Assembly (NCBI GenBank): GCA_900548145.1
Contig: URJB01000020.1
Location: 1-36,469, forward strand
DNA from: an uncultured Eubacteriales bacterium
GTDB lineage: Bacteria; Bacillota; Clostridia; Christensenellales; Aristaeellaceae
Reading direction: 5' to 3'
DNA length: 36,469 nucleotides
In this document: positions 1 to 7,232 of the stretch, in pieces
Layout: the number at the start of each line of letters is the position of its first letter
Numbering within the stretch: the stretch's first letter is position 1
Made by a program: the position numbers and the translations under genes
Notes under the pieces: generated by a model
The model's database searches: none
Told to the model about the DNA's origin: nothing
The model's input: only the letters and a program-made list of their open reading frames with translations

Positions 1-300
1 GCTTTCCGCTCGCCCTTTGGAAACCTTCGGGCACCGAAGCTGGCGAGAAACCCATAGGACGGCAAGTCCCAATCCGCACTGTAGTCGGCGCATTATGCCT
101 CCGGTAGGAAATTTTTTACGGCAGAGTTGTTGCTCTCCGACACAAGCAGGGCCTTTCCGCTCGCCCCCTGCACCCCTTCGGACCGTAGTCGTCGAAATTT
201 TGACGGAATGAACAGAGAACTTTCTTCGGGGGCAAACCATCGGCGTGGCCCGTATTCCCCTCCCTCTAACCCAATATCCCTCAGAAAGGAGCCACTCCCT
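1..300. other. Gene-free left edge with repeats and hairpins
   Basis: I see no convincing gene before the FHA protein at 301. The stretch holds two copies of CTTTCCGCTCGCCC (2-15 and 153-166), each followed by a CTTCGG-containing segment, so it looks like an imperfect repeat of an intergenic element. It also holds a nested inverted repeat (9-47) and an A/T block near 108-118. A TTGACG hexamer at 200-205 has no matching -10 at usual spacing, so the promoter of the downstream operon is not identified. The stretch could be a long structured 5' leader or the tail of an upstream element cut by the window edge. Confidence 0.5.
9..47. repeat. Nested hairpin in left intergenic region
   Basis: The outer arms CTCGCC (9-14) and GGCGAG (42-47) enclose a perfect inner stem CTTCGG-GCA-CCGAAG (25-39). 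No T-run follows, so it is not a standard terminator. It may be part of a structured leader or a mobile intergenic repeat. Confidence 0.45.
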
Positions 301-1368
301 ATGCCGACAGAAGTCTATGAAATCATAGCTCAGGGCGCACGGTACTGGTTCCTTTTTTTGATGGCCCTGATCGTGTGGCGCAGCTTCCGCTGGTATCGGA
401 AGGATCGCCGCCAGTATAAGAAACGCCTGCGCCTGCTGCCTGACGCGGGCTACGTGGGCGAACTTGTCACGATCCGCGGCAATGCCCAGCTGCCCACGGG
501 CACCATCCTGCCCGTGCCGTGGGAAGGTATTATCGGCTCCGGGCGCGGCTGCGATATTTTCCTGCCTGTTCCGGGCGTGGCCCCCAAGCATTGCTGGTTC
601 TCCTATGACCGGGAGGACGGGCTTCAGCTGGAACCCTACCACGGCCGTACCGTGCAGGTGGACGACCAGACTCGGACGGGCCGGGGCGAAAATTTGAGTA
701 TGCATCACGGTTCCCGCCTGTTCGTGGGGGAGGTGGAGCTGCGGCTTCGGATGTTCGCGGGCTTCGAGACCGCCGCCCGGGCAAGGGTGCTGCGGGACGC
801 GCCCCAGCCGGACGGCGGACAGATGGCGGGGGCGATCCCGGTCATGACGCAGGAGCAGTTCCTGCAATGGCAGCAGCAGTACATGATGCAGGCCGCTCAG
901 CAGCAGACGATGCAGCAGCAGGCCTATTTCCAGTGGATGACCCAGCAGTGGGCCGCTCAACAAGCCGCGATGCAGCGGCAGATGCAGCAAAACGCCGCGG
1001 CCCAGCCAACAATGCAGCAGGAAGAACCCCCGGAGGAGCTTCCTGCGTTTGAGCCGCAACAGACCCCGGAAACCATTCCCCCTACGGCAGAGCCTGATTT
1101 TGATCTGACCGCGCCGACCGTGGAGTTCCATACCGGCGAAAACTTCTATCCGCCGGAGATGACCGATGCGGAGGAAGCCGCGTGGCCTTACGCACCATGG
1201 CCGGAGGATTTGCAGCCCCCGTCTGAGGAGGGCTTCGTTTCTCCCAATGCGGACGACGACCAGACCGACGCGGCCGCACCGCCTAAGAGCGCCTACGTGG
1301 GCGAGGATGAGGCGCAGAAGGCCAAGCAGGCCTTCTGGGACCGCTATCTGGGAGGTGGCGCAAAGTGA
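301..1368 (+). CDS. FHA-domain membrane-anchored protein of a cell-wall operon
   Basis: This 355-residue protein has one N-terminal membrane segment (about residues 14-32), a basic stop-transfer stretch, an FHA domain (about 60-150) and a long low-complexity tail. FHA domains bind phosphothreonine peptides; here the GSGRGCDI and PKHCWF segments match the usual GR...SRxH phosphopeptide-binding region, although the conserved Ser-Arg before His is replaced by Pro-Lys. The tail starts with a Gln/Met-rich block (about 175-240) and continues Pro- and acid-rich. I chose the ATG at 301 because AGAAAGGAG lies just upstream, although the frame stays open back to 127. It overlaps the SEDS gene start by 4 bases, so the two are translationally coupled. 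The likely role is a scaffold recruiting the SEDS/PBP pair in response to Ser/Thr phosphorylation; no kinase is visible here. Confidence 0.85.
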   Translation: MPTEVYEIIAQGARYWFLFLMALIVWRSFRWYRKDRRQYKKRLRLLPDAGYVGELVTIRGNAQLPTGTILPVPWEGIIGSGRGCDIFLPVPGVAPKHCWFSYDREDGLQLEPYHGRTVQVDDQTRTGRGENLSMHHGSRLFVGEVELRLRMFAGFETAARARVLRDAPQPDGGQMAGAIPVMTQEQFLQWQQQYMMQAAQQQTMQQQAYFQWMTQQWAAQQAAMQRQMQQNAAAQPTMQQEEPPEELPAFEPQQTPETIPPTAEPDFDLTAPTVEFHTGENFYPPEMTDAEEAAWPYAPWPEDLQPPSEEGFVSPNADDDQTDAAAPPKSAYVGEDEAQKAKQAFWDRYLGGGAK

Positions 1369-2666
1369 GAAAGCAAACCCGCCGCCCAAGCTCGGCGGAG
1401 CGGAAACACCGCAGCCGTCCCGACCGGCGGCTGTGCTCGGCCATGATGCTGTTTTTCTTCAGCGCCTTTCTGCTGATCTCTCTAAAGGGCGAGATCGCAT
1501 GGCAGGGCCTTGCTCTGAGCGTGATCGTTCCGGCACTGATCTACGTGGCTACCATGTGGCTGCCCCGGTTTTTCCCGGCGGATAAGCTGCTGCTGTCCAT
1601 CGCTAATTTCCTGTGCGCGCTGGGCGTATTGATCCTCTATTCCACCGATCTGGACGGCGGAACGTCCCGCGGAATGCAGCAGGCCATGTACTACGGCGTG
1701 GGCATCGTGGTCATGCTGGGCTGCATCCTGCTGGTGCGCTACGTGCGGCGCTGGTCGCTTCTGATCTATGTGGTGATGGGCGGCGCGGCGCTGCTGCTGG
1801 CCCTGCCGCTGGTCATCGGCACGGAGCAGTATGGCGCCACCAACTGGATCCGGGTGGGCGGCATGAGCCTGCAGCCCAGCGAGGTGGTCAAGCTGGCCCT
1901 TCTGCTGATTTTGAGCTATTTCATGAGCCACCGGCGGCTGATTCCATGGCTGGCGTTTTGCCTGTACTGTTTGGGCGTGCTGATGCTGCAGAAGGACTTG
2001 GGCACGGCGCTGATCTATTATTTCACGGCGCTGTTCATGTATTACGCCTGCACCGGCAATCTGCTGATGACAGGCGTGGGGCTGGTGGGCGCGGCAGGGG
2101 CCTCGGTGCTGGGCTACCAGATGTTCGCCCACGTGAAAAAGCGGGTGGCCATTTGGCAGAACCCGTGGATGTATTATGAGACCTCCGGCTACCAGATCGT
2201 GCAGATGCTGATGGCGATCGCCTCCGGCGGCCTGTTCGGCGTAGGACTGGGGCTGGGCGCGCCCCGGGTGATCCCCGTGTATTTCACCGACTGCATCTTC
2301 GCCGTCATCTGCGAGCAGTTCGGTATCATCTTCGGCGTGCTGGTGCTGGTGATGTACGTCATCCTGATTTTGCGCGGCTCGTCCATCGCCGTGTCCGCCC
2401 GGCACAGCTTTCACGGGCTGCTGGCCATGGGCGCGACTTCCATGCTGGGCATTCAGACCTTCGTCATCATCGGCGGTGTGCTGAAGCTGATCCCCCTGAC
2501 CGGCGTGACCATGCCCTTCGTCAGCTACGGCGGCACGTCCATGGTCAGCTGCATGGGCCTGATCGGCCTGTTGCAGGGCGTTGCCAGTGTCAATCAGGAC
2601 GATCTGAGCTACGATTACGACATCAGCCGCTCCGTTCAGGAAATGGACGAGCTGCCCGAAGCCTGA
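1365..2666 (+). CDS. SEDS peptidoglycan polymerase, FtsW/RodA/SpoVE family
   Basis: This 433-residue polytopic membrane protein of about ten helices polymerises lipid II into glycan strands together with a class B PBP. Family marks are QPSEVVKLALLL in the middle, the TDCIFAVICEQFG loop whose Asp (D309) matches the essential SEDS aspartate, and GVTMPFVSYGGTSM near the end, a pattern closer to FtsW/SpoVE than to RodA. It starts with GTG, overlapping the FHA gene stop (GTGA), and has a basic cytoplasmic N-terminus. The PBP gene follows after 29 bases. Whether it serves division, elongation or spore cortex cannot be told from the sequence; the FHA and PBP neighbours recall the actinobacterial rodA-pbpA locus. 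Confidence 0.95.
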   Translation: MRKQTRRPSSAERKHRSRPDRRLCSAMMLFFFSAFLLISLKGEIAWQGLALSVIVPALIYVATMWLPRFFPADKLLLSIANFLCALGVLILYSTDLDGGTSRGMQQAMYYGVGIVVMLGCILLVRYVRRWSLLIYVVMGGAALLLALPLVIGTEQYGATNWIRVGGMSLQPSEVVKLALLLILSYFMSHRRLIPWLAFCLYCLGVLMLQKDLGTALIYYFTALFMYYACTGNLLMTGVGLVGAAGASVLGYQMFAHVKKRVAIWQNPWMYYETSGYQIVQMLMAIASGGLFGVGLGLGAPRVIPVYFTDCIFAVICEQFGIIFGVLVLVMYVILILRGSSIAVSARHSFHGLLAMGATSMLGIQTFVIIGGVLKLIPLTGVTMPFVSYGGTSMVSCMGLIGLLQGVASVNQDDLSYDYDISRSVQEMDELPEA

Positions 2667-2695
2667 CAAACCCAACGGAAAGGAGACAAGGCCCC

Positions 2696-4120
2696 ATGAA
2701 ACAGCAGCGGTTTCGCTATCGGATGCTGGCCTTTCTGACCATCGGATTGTTGGTGGTGGCGGGCGTTTACGGCGTGTATTCTGTCTCCACCTACGGGAGC
2801 CGCTGGTTTGCCAACGCCCGGAACACCCGCTATCAGACCGCCAAGAAAACGGTGGTTCCCGGGGACATTATCGACCGCAACGGTGTGGTGCTGGCTACCA
2901 CGGACGAGGACGGCAACCGGGTCTACCAGAGCAGCGTCAAGAGCCGCAGCGCAATCGTCCACCTGCTGGGGGATAACGAGGGCAATGTGTCCAACGGGGT
3001 GGAATCCTTTCAGGCCAACTATCTGCTGGGGTTCGAGACCAGTCTTTCCGAGCGGGTGCTGGCGCTGATCAAAGGAGAGACCCGCCGGGGAGACGACCTG
3101 ACCCTGACGGTGGACAGCAAGCTGTGTACGGCCATCGTACAGGCTTTTGTGGATCAGAAAAGCAGCCACGGCAAGGCGGGCGCGGCGGTGGTAATGAACT
3201 ATCGCACCGGCGAACTGCTGGCGCTGGTCAGTGTGCCGGTGTTCGATCCCATGAATATTACGGATGAGGTCAAGACCAGCACGCTGCATCCCTTCTGGAA
3301 CCGGGCTCTGCAGGGCACCTTGCCGCCGGGCTCCACGTTCAAGATCATTACGGCGGCATCCGCGCTGGAAAACTGGCCCGACGCGGAGCAGCGGGAGTTC
3401 CACTGCACCGGCGCGACGCAGGTGATGGATCAGCTCATCCGGGACTACGGCGGCTCCCAGCATGGCAAAATCACGCTGGCTCGGGCCTTCCGCGTCAGCT
3501 GCAACAACACCTTCGCCCAGACGGCGCTGCTATTGGGCGACGCGGCACTGCGCAAAACGGCGGAGCGGTTCGGCTTCAACGATAATTTTCTTTTCCGGGA
3601 CGTGGTGGTGGAAAACAGCACCTATCCCACGAAAAACCGAACCAATCTGGAGATCGCATGGAGCGGCGACGGCCAGAGTCAGGTGTCCGCCACGCCGCTG
3701 CATATGTGCATGGTGGCGGCTGCCGTCGCCAATGACGGCGTGATGATGGAGCCACGGCTGCTTTCCCGGGTGGAAAGCCCCTCGGGCGTGGTGCGGCTGC
3801 GGTATTCCCAGAAGGTCTACGGTCGGGCTATGTCCGCCGCCACGGCGCAGAAGCTGGACGGCTACATGAAGGACGTGGTGAAAAACGGCACCGGCACTAA
3901 GGCGCAGGTGGATGGACTGTCCATTGCGGGTAAGACCGGCAGCGCCGAAAGCTCCAGCAACGGACAGGCCGTGACCCATGCGTGGTTTGTGGGCTATCTG
4001 GACAGTGAGACGGCCCCCTACGCCGTGTGCGTCATGGTGGAGGAAGGCGGCTCCGGCGGCAGCGTGGCCGCGCCCATCGCCGGGCAGATCTTCGCTTATC
4101 TGGGAAGGATGGGGCAATGA
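2696..4120 (+). CDS. Class B penicillin-binding protein, PbpA-like transpeptidase
   Basis: This 474-residue D,D-transpeptidase crosslinks peptidoglycan. It has one N-terminal membrane anchor (about 10-30), a short non-catalytic N-terminal region with the PGDIIDRNG motif, and a transpeptidase domain from about 165. Catalytic motifs are all present: SxxK at S213 (PPGSTFKI), SxN at S268-C-N270, and KTG at K413. It is clearly shorter than FtsI or PBP2 (usually 550-700 residues) because the N-terminal module is small and the C-terminal PASTA repeats are absent, as in actinobacterial PbpA. The start ATG has AAAGGAGA upstream. It is the cognate partner of the SEDS protein before it, and its stop overlaps the ComF-like gene start (ATGA). 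Confidence 0.95.
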   Translation: MKQQRFRYRMLAFLTIGLLVVAGVYGVYSVSTYGSRWFANARNTRYQTAKKTVVPGDIIDRNGVVLATTDEDGNRVYQSSVKSRSAIVHLLGDNEGNVSNGVESFQANYLLGFETSLSERVLALIKGETRRGDDLTLTVDSKLCTAIVQAFVDQKSSHGKAGAAVVMNYRTGELLALVSVPVFDPMNITDEVKTSTLHPFWNRALQGTLPPGSTFKIITAASALENWPDAEQREFHCTGATQVMDQLIRDYGGSQHGKITLARAFRVSCNNTFAQTALLLGDAALRKTAERFGFNDNFLFRDVVVENSTYPTKNRTNLEIAWSGDGQSQVSATPLHMCMVAAAVANDGVMMEPRLLSRVESPSGVVRLRYSQKVYGRAMSAATAQKLDGYMKDVVKNGTGTKAQVDGLSIAGKTGSAESSSNGQAVTHAWFVGYLDSETAPYAVCVMVEEGGSGGSVAAPIAGQIFAYLGRMGQ

Positions 4121-4779
4121 AACGGCTGCTTTCCGCCATCGGGGCGCTGCTGATGCCCCAAAACAGCACATGCCATTTGTGCGGCGCGTTTCTGGAAGCA
4201 GGGGAGACCCTGCTGTGCGCCCGGTGTCAGGGGCTTTTGAACTACTGCCGCATCGAGCCCTTTGAGGCGGTGGTCTCACTGGATGAAAACTGCCATGCCG
4301 TGTCCGCCTACTGGCATGAAGAAGAAGCGCGGGAACTGGTGATCCAGCTGAAGTTCGGGCACGACCGGGCAGCGGCACTCCCACTGGTACAGGGGCTTTG
4401 CGCCGCTTATGAGGAGCAGAAACGGCTCTTCCCAGAGCGGCCGACGGTTCTCCCTGTGCCCTGTCACCCCGACCGGGTCCGGGAACGGGGCTATGCACAG
4501 GCGGAAGTGTTGGCACGGGCTTTCTGTGAAATGACGGGCCTTCCGCTGGATACGGAAGGACTGACCCGCGTTCGGAGTGGCTCCCAGCTGGAACGGAACC
4601 GAAACCAGCGGCTGACGGCCATGGAGGGCGCGTTCACCGCGACACGGGATTTCATCGGCGAAAAAATCCTGCTGTTGGATGATGTATATACCACCGGCGC
4701 AACGGCGCTGGCCTGTGTGAACTGCCTGCGGGCCGCCGGGTGCGAAGAAGCGGCGGTGCTGACAGTCTGCCGGGCATGA
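4117..4779 (+). CDS. ComF-family phosphoribosyltransferase-like protein
   Basis: This 220-residue protein has a four-cysteine zinc ribbon (C19xxC22 and C34xxC37) followed by a type I phosphoribosyltransferase fold. The PRPP-binding loop LLLDDVYTTGAT carries D188 and D189. ComFC/GntX-type proteins of this layout take part in DNA uptake and recombination in competent bacteria, but the family is also widespread in non-competent Clostridia and its reaction is unsettled. The start overlaps the PBP stop by 4 bases, so it is translated as the last gene of the cell-wall operon; the open frame further upstream is not used. No other competence gene is in the window. Family assignment is firm, function is not. 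Confidence 0.9.
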   Translation: MKRLLSAIGALLMPQNSTCHLCGAFLEAGETLLCARCQGLLNYCRIEPFEAVVSLDENCHAVSAYWHEEEARELVIQLKFGHDRAAALPLVQGLCAAYEEQKRLFPERPTVLPVPCHPDRVRERGYAQAEVLARAFCEMTGLPLDTEGLTRVRSGSQLERNRNQRLTAMEGAFTATRDFIGEKILLLDDVYTTGATALACVNCLRAAGCEEAAVLTVCRA

Positions 4780-4886
4780 GCCGGGTTGGATGGACGGAAA
4801 GAACGATGGCAGGAAACGAAACTGCTGCCTAAAAAAACGGGGAGAATAGCTGTTTCGAATAAACTCCGTGAATTTTCTTGCAAAAA

Positions 4887-4921
4887 GGTGCTTTCCTTCG
4901 GAAATGCTGAAGGAAAGCACC
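4887..4921 (-). terminator. Terminator of the minus-strand DUF1275 operon
   Basis: A perfect 13-bp stem has arms at 4887-4899 and 4909-4921. Read on the minus strand it is followed by TTTTT, giving a standard intrinsic terminator for the DUF1275 gene that ends at 5024. Confidence 0.8.
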
Positions 4922-4945
4922 CGTATCAAAATCGGCGTTCAATAC

Positions 4946-4984
4946 CAAAACGCACCTTTCGACCAACGGGAAAGGTGCGTTTTG
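4946..4984 (+). terminator. Terminator of the FHA-SEDS-PBP-ComF operon
   Basis: A perfect 15-bp stem has arms at 4946-4960 and 4970-4984. On the plus strand the right arm ends in GTTTTG and is followed by ATTTGC, so it can stop transcription from the comF side. Its arms also carry T-runs on the minus strand, so it may work in both directions. Confidence 0.75.
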
Positions 4985-5023
4985 ATTTGCCGGCTTTGCC
5001 ATGCAGCAGACGCCGAGGGAAGT

Positions 5024-5698
5024 TTATTTTCTTTCCGGCACGAACATCAGACCGAAGCTGATGGAAAGCAGTGCGCAGCAGACCCAGATGGCTTTGCAGC
5101 CCACCACCGCCGTCAGGATGCTGCCGAGACCCGCGCCTACGCCAAAGACCAGAATCACGCCGAAATAAGTCAGAGCCTTTTGAAACACTTCCTTTTCCCG
5201 GGTACGGAAATAGGCGCAGAGCGCTTCTGTGCCGCTGCGCATATTGCCGATACACATAGTGCTGGCATAAGCGTGGCCGCGCACCTTGTGGAAGGTCTGC
5301 ACCTGCATAGCGCAAACGAAGGATACCAGCGCGTTGGCCAGTGGCTCCAGCGCCTGCGGCAGAAAGCCTACGATCAGCAGCAGCACCATTTCGCCCAGCA
5401 GAATGATCTGCCGCCAGTGGAGCTTCTCGGCGTTTTTCAGCCGGATATGGATGCCTTCTGCTGCGGCGGTCCCGATCAGAAAGGACACGACAGGAATGAG
5501 GTATTTTAGGACGACCGGCCACTCCCGCCGAAACAGCGCCGTGCTCAGCAGCACAATATTGCCGGTCTGCGCGTTGGCGAATACCTCGCCCCGGCAGCAG
5601 TAGGTATACGCGTCCTGAAAGCCGCCGGAAAGAATGATGAAAATTGCCGCCCGAAAACTGTCGGACATCTGACCCCGGAAGGGCTTAAAGCGCCTCAT
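5024..5698 (-). CDS. DUF1275 (YoaK-like) membrane protein
   Basis: This 224-residue protein has about six membrane helices. The N-terminal GGFQDAYTYCCRGEVFANAQTGN region and the later MQVQTFHKVRGHAYASTMCIGNMRSG region match the DUF1275/YoaK family, whose molecular function is unknown. I chose the ATG at 5698, preceded by AGAGGAAGG, over the in-frame ATG at 5764, which would lie deep inside the upstream gene. It overlaps the end of the 94-aa gene by 14 bases, so the two are translationally coupled and probably act together in the membrane. Transcription should start in the divergent LysR region and end at the hairpin at 4887-4921. Confidence 0.88.
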   Translation of the reverse strand: MRRFKPFRGQMSDSFRAAIFIILSGGFQDAYTYCCRGEVFANAQTGNIVLLSTALFRREWPVVLKYLIPVVSFLIGTAAAEGIHIRLKNAEKLHWRQIILLGEMVLLLIVGFLPQALEPLANALVSFVCAMQVQTFHKVRGHAYASTMCIGNMRSGTEALCAYFRTREKEVFQKALTYFGVILVFGVGAGLGSILTAVVGCKAIWVCCALLSISFGLMFVPERK

Positions 5699-5969
5699 GA
5701 GCCTTCCTCTTTTCCGGCAGAGTAAAGACAAAAGCGGCATAGGAAAGCATGAAGCCCAACGCAAACGCGATCATCGGGGCGGTAAGACCGCTCAACGCGC
5801 AGAAAGCCACGCCCAGCGCAGAGCCCATGCCGAAAGTCAGCGCCGGAAATTGCACGCTTTCGTTCCGTTCACCTGCCCGGCGAACCGTCCGAAGGGTCAG
5901 CCTCAGCAGGGCAATATCCCAGAAAATTCCCATCCAGAGCATTAGAAACTGTTCCATCGTTCCGACCAT
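5685..5969 (-). CDS. Small membrane protein paired with DUF1275 protein
   Basis: This 94-residue protein has three hydrophobic segments (about 5-23, 45-62 and 65-84) and a charged C-terminus. I do not recognise a family. Start choice is open: ATG at 5969 has GAGAAAAGG close upstream, and ATG at 5957 gives a 90-residue product with AAAGGA about 12 bases away. It is first in a minus-strand operon, overlaps the DUF1275 start, and diverges from the LysR-type gene, which probably controls it. Confidence 0.72.
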   Translation of the reverse strand: MVGTMEQFLMLWMGIFWDIALLRLTLRTVRRAGERNESVQFPALTFGMGSALGVAFCALSGLTAPMIAFALGFMLSYAAFVFTLPEKRKAHEAL

Positions 5970-6025
5970 CCTTTTCTCTGCTTGGCGGCTTCCGGCATTC
6001 TTTTGGGCAGCCGCAGAAGCGGCTC

Positions 6026-6054
6026 TTGCTTTCCGGGAGCAGGGATAGTATAAT
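6026..6054 (+). promoter_or_regulatory. SigA-type promoter of the LysR-type gene
   Basis: TTGCTT (6026-6031) and TATAAT (6049-6054) are separated by 17 bases, pointing to the regulator start at 6131. The -10 overlaps the -10 of the divergent promoter. Confidence 0.72.
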
Positions 6055-6075
6055 GAGATCGAGCATATATGTAAA
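6047..6075 (-). promoter_or_regulatory. Divergent promoter of the DUF1275 operon
   Basis: On the minus strand, TTTACA (6075-6070) and TATACT (6052-6047) are separated by 17 bases. The -35 lies inside the palindrome at 6064-6082, so a protein bound there would compete with or contact RNA polymerase. Confidence 0.6.
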
Positions 6076-6101
6076 ATATATGATTTATATATTGATTATA
6101 T
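6064..6101. promoter_or_regulatory. Paired AT-rich palindromes, putative LysR-type operator
   Basis: CATATAT-GTAAA-ATATATG (6064-6082) and ATATA-TTGAT-TATAT (6087-6101) both have 5-base spacers, and their centres are 21 bp apart, two helical turns. This fits tetrameric LysR-type binding to a recognition and an activation site. Assignment to the adjacent regulator is inference. Confidence 0.55.
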
Positions 6102-6130
6102 GAATATCACATGCAAAAGAGGCGATCAAA

Positions 6131-7024
6131 ATGTACGTCAGCTACGACCGCTACCGAATCTTTTATTACGTTGCCAAATACGGGAATATCTCACAGGCCG
6201 CCAAGGTGCTGCTGAACAATCAGCCCAACCTGACCCGGACGATCAAAAATCTGGAAGGGGAACTGGGCTGTACCCTGTTTGCCCGTACCAGCCGGGGCAT
6301 GAAGCTGACCCCGGAGGGGCAGCGGCTGTACGACCATATTCGGATCGCCGTGGAGCACATCGAGGCGGGCGAGGCGGAGATCACCGAAAGCCGCACTTTG
6401 CAGAACGGCACCATTTTTGTCGCCGCCAGCGAGGTGGCGCTTCGCTGCCTGCTGCTGCCCATCCTGAAAAAATACCGGCTGCTCCATCCGGGCATTCACA
6501 TCCGCATCAGCAACTATTCCACGCCGCAGGCCATTGCGGCTCTGAAGGACGGCACGGCGGATATTGCCGTAGTCACAACGCCCACGGCCCACTCGGCCTC
6601 TCTGGTGGAGACGAAGGTGAAAACGGTCACGGAGGTGGCCGTCTGTTCGCCTTTCTTTTCCGCCCTGACGGGCCGCCCGGTCTCGCTGGAAGAACTGCTG
6701 AACTATCCCCTGATCTCGCTGGGGACGGACACGAAATCTTTCGAATTTTATTCGGAGATCTTCACCAGTCACGGCCTGCCCTATCAGCCGGACATCGAGG
6801 CATTCACCGCCGACCAGATCCTGCCTATGGTAGAGGCGGATTTGGGCGTGGGCTTTGTCCCTAAGGATTTTTTGCGGGGAGACAGCGCCGTATGCCAGAT
6901 CGAGCTGAAAGAGAAAATCCCCGAGCGGAGCGTCGTCCTCATTCAGAGAAAAGAGCAGCCCTTGAGCGTGGCCGCCAAGGAACTGAAGCGGATGATTCTG
7001 GAAGCGGAAAGGGAGCAGAACTGA
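6131..7024 (+). CDS. LysR-type transcriptional regulator
   Basis: This 297-residue protein has an N-terminal winged helix-turn-helix (about residues 6-65; YVAKYGNISQAAKVL followed by SRGMKLTPEG) and a periplasmic-binding-protein-like effector domain (about 95-290). Length and layout are typical of the family. The ATG at 6131 has GAGGCG upstream. It diverges from the two-gene DUF1275 operon across a 161-bp region with overlapping promoters and paired palindromes, the classic arrangement in which a LysR-type regulator controls its neighbour and itself. The effector is unknown. Confidence 0.92.
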   Translation: MYVSYDRYRIFYYVAKYGNISQAAKVLLNNQPNLTRTIKNLEGELGCTLFARTSRGMKLTPEGQRLYDHIRIAVEHIEAGEAEITESRTLQNGTIFVAASEVALRCLLLPILKKYRLLHPGIHIRISNYSTPQAIAALKDGTADIAVVTTPTAHSASLVETKVKTVTEVAVCSPFFSALTGRPVSLEELLNYPLISLGTDTKSFEFYSEIFTSHGLPYQPDIEAFTADQILPMVEADLGVGFVPKDFLRGDSAVCQIELKEKIPERSVVLIQRKEQPLSVAAKELKRMILEAEREQN

Positions 7025-7127
7025 CGATTGGTTCAGCCAACAGGAACGATGGGTGGTTTCAGATGGCTGAAGCAGGGGAGAAAAGCTGGAAATGGGTGCA
7101 TTCGTTCTTCCCAACCAGCTCGGGTTG

Positions 7128-7136
7128 TGCTACAAT
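7128..7136 (+). promoter_or_regulatory. Extended -10 promoter before the MATE gene
   Basis: TGC-TACAAT forms an extended -10 about 95 bases before the MATE start. No good -35 is seen. An inverted repeat TTCAGCCA/TGGCTGAA (7032-7039 and 7064-7071) lies between the LysR-type gene and this element. Confidence 0.45.
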
Positions 7137-7232
7137 GCTTAGGAAAAATCGGCGGGAACGAACCCTGCGCCGCGCTTTTTTTCTGCCTTATTTTGGAATG
7201 AGATCAGGACGCTGTTTTGGAAAGGAGCCCTT

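Noticed and set aside
127..300. Upstream extension of the FHA protein to the ATG at 127
   Set aside because: The added residues look like translated intergenic sequence, and a good ribosome binding site lies just before 301.
1482..2675. Long minus-strand open frame opposite the SEDS gene
   Set aside because: His/Gln-rich composition of an antisense shadow in a GC-rich gene; no ribosome binding site or family pattern. The same applies to the long frames opposite the other genes.
7025..7127. TTCAGCCA/TGGCTGAA inverted repeat as terminator of the LysR-type gene
   Set aside because: The 24-base loop and missing T-run make it a poor terminator.
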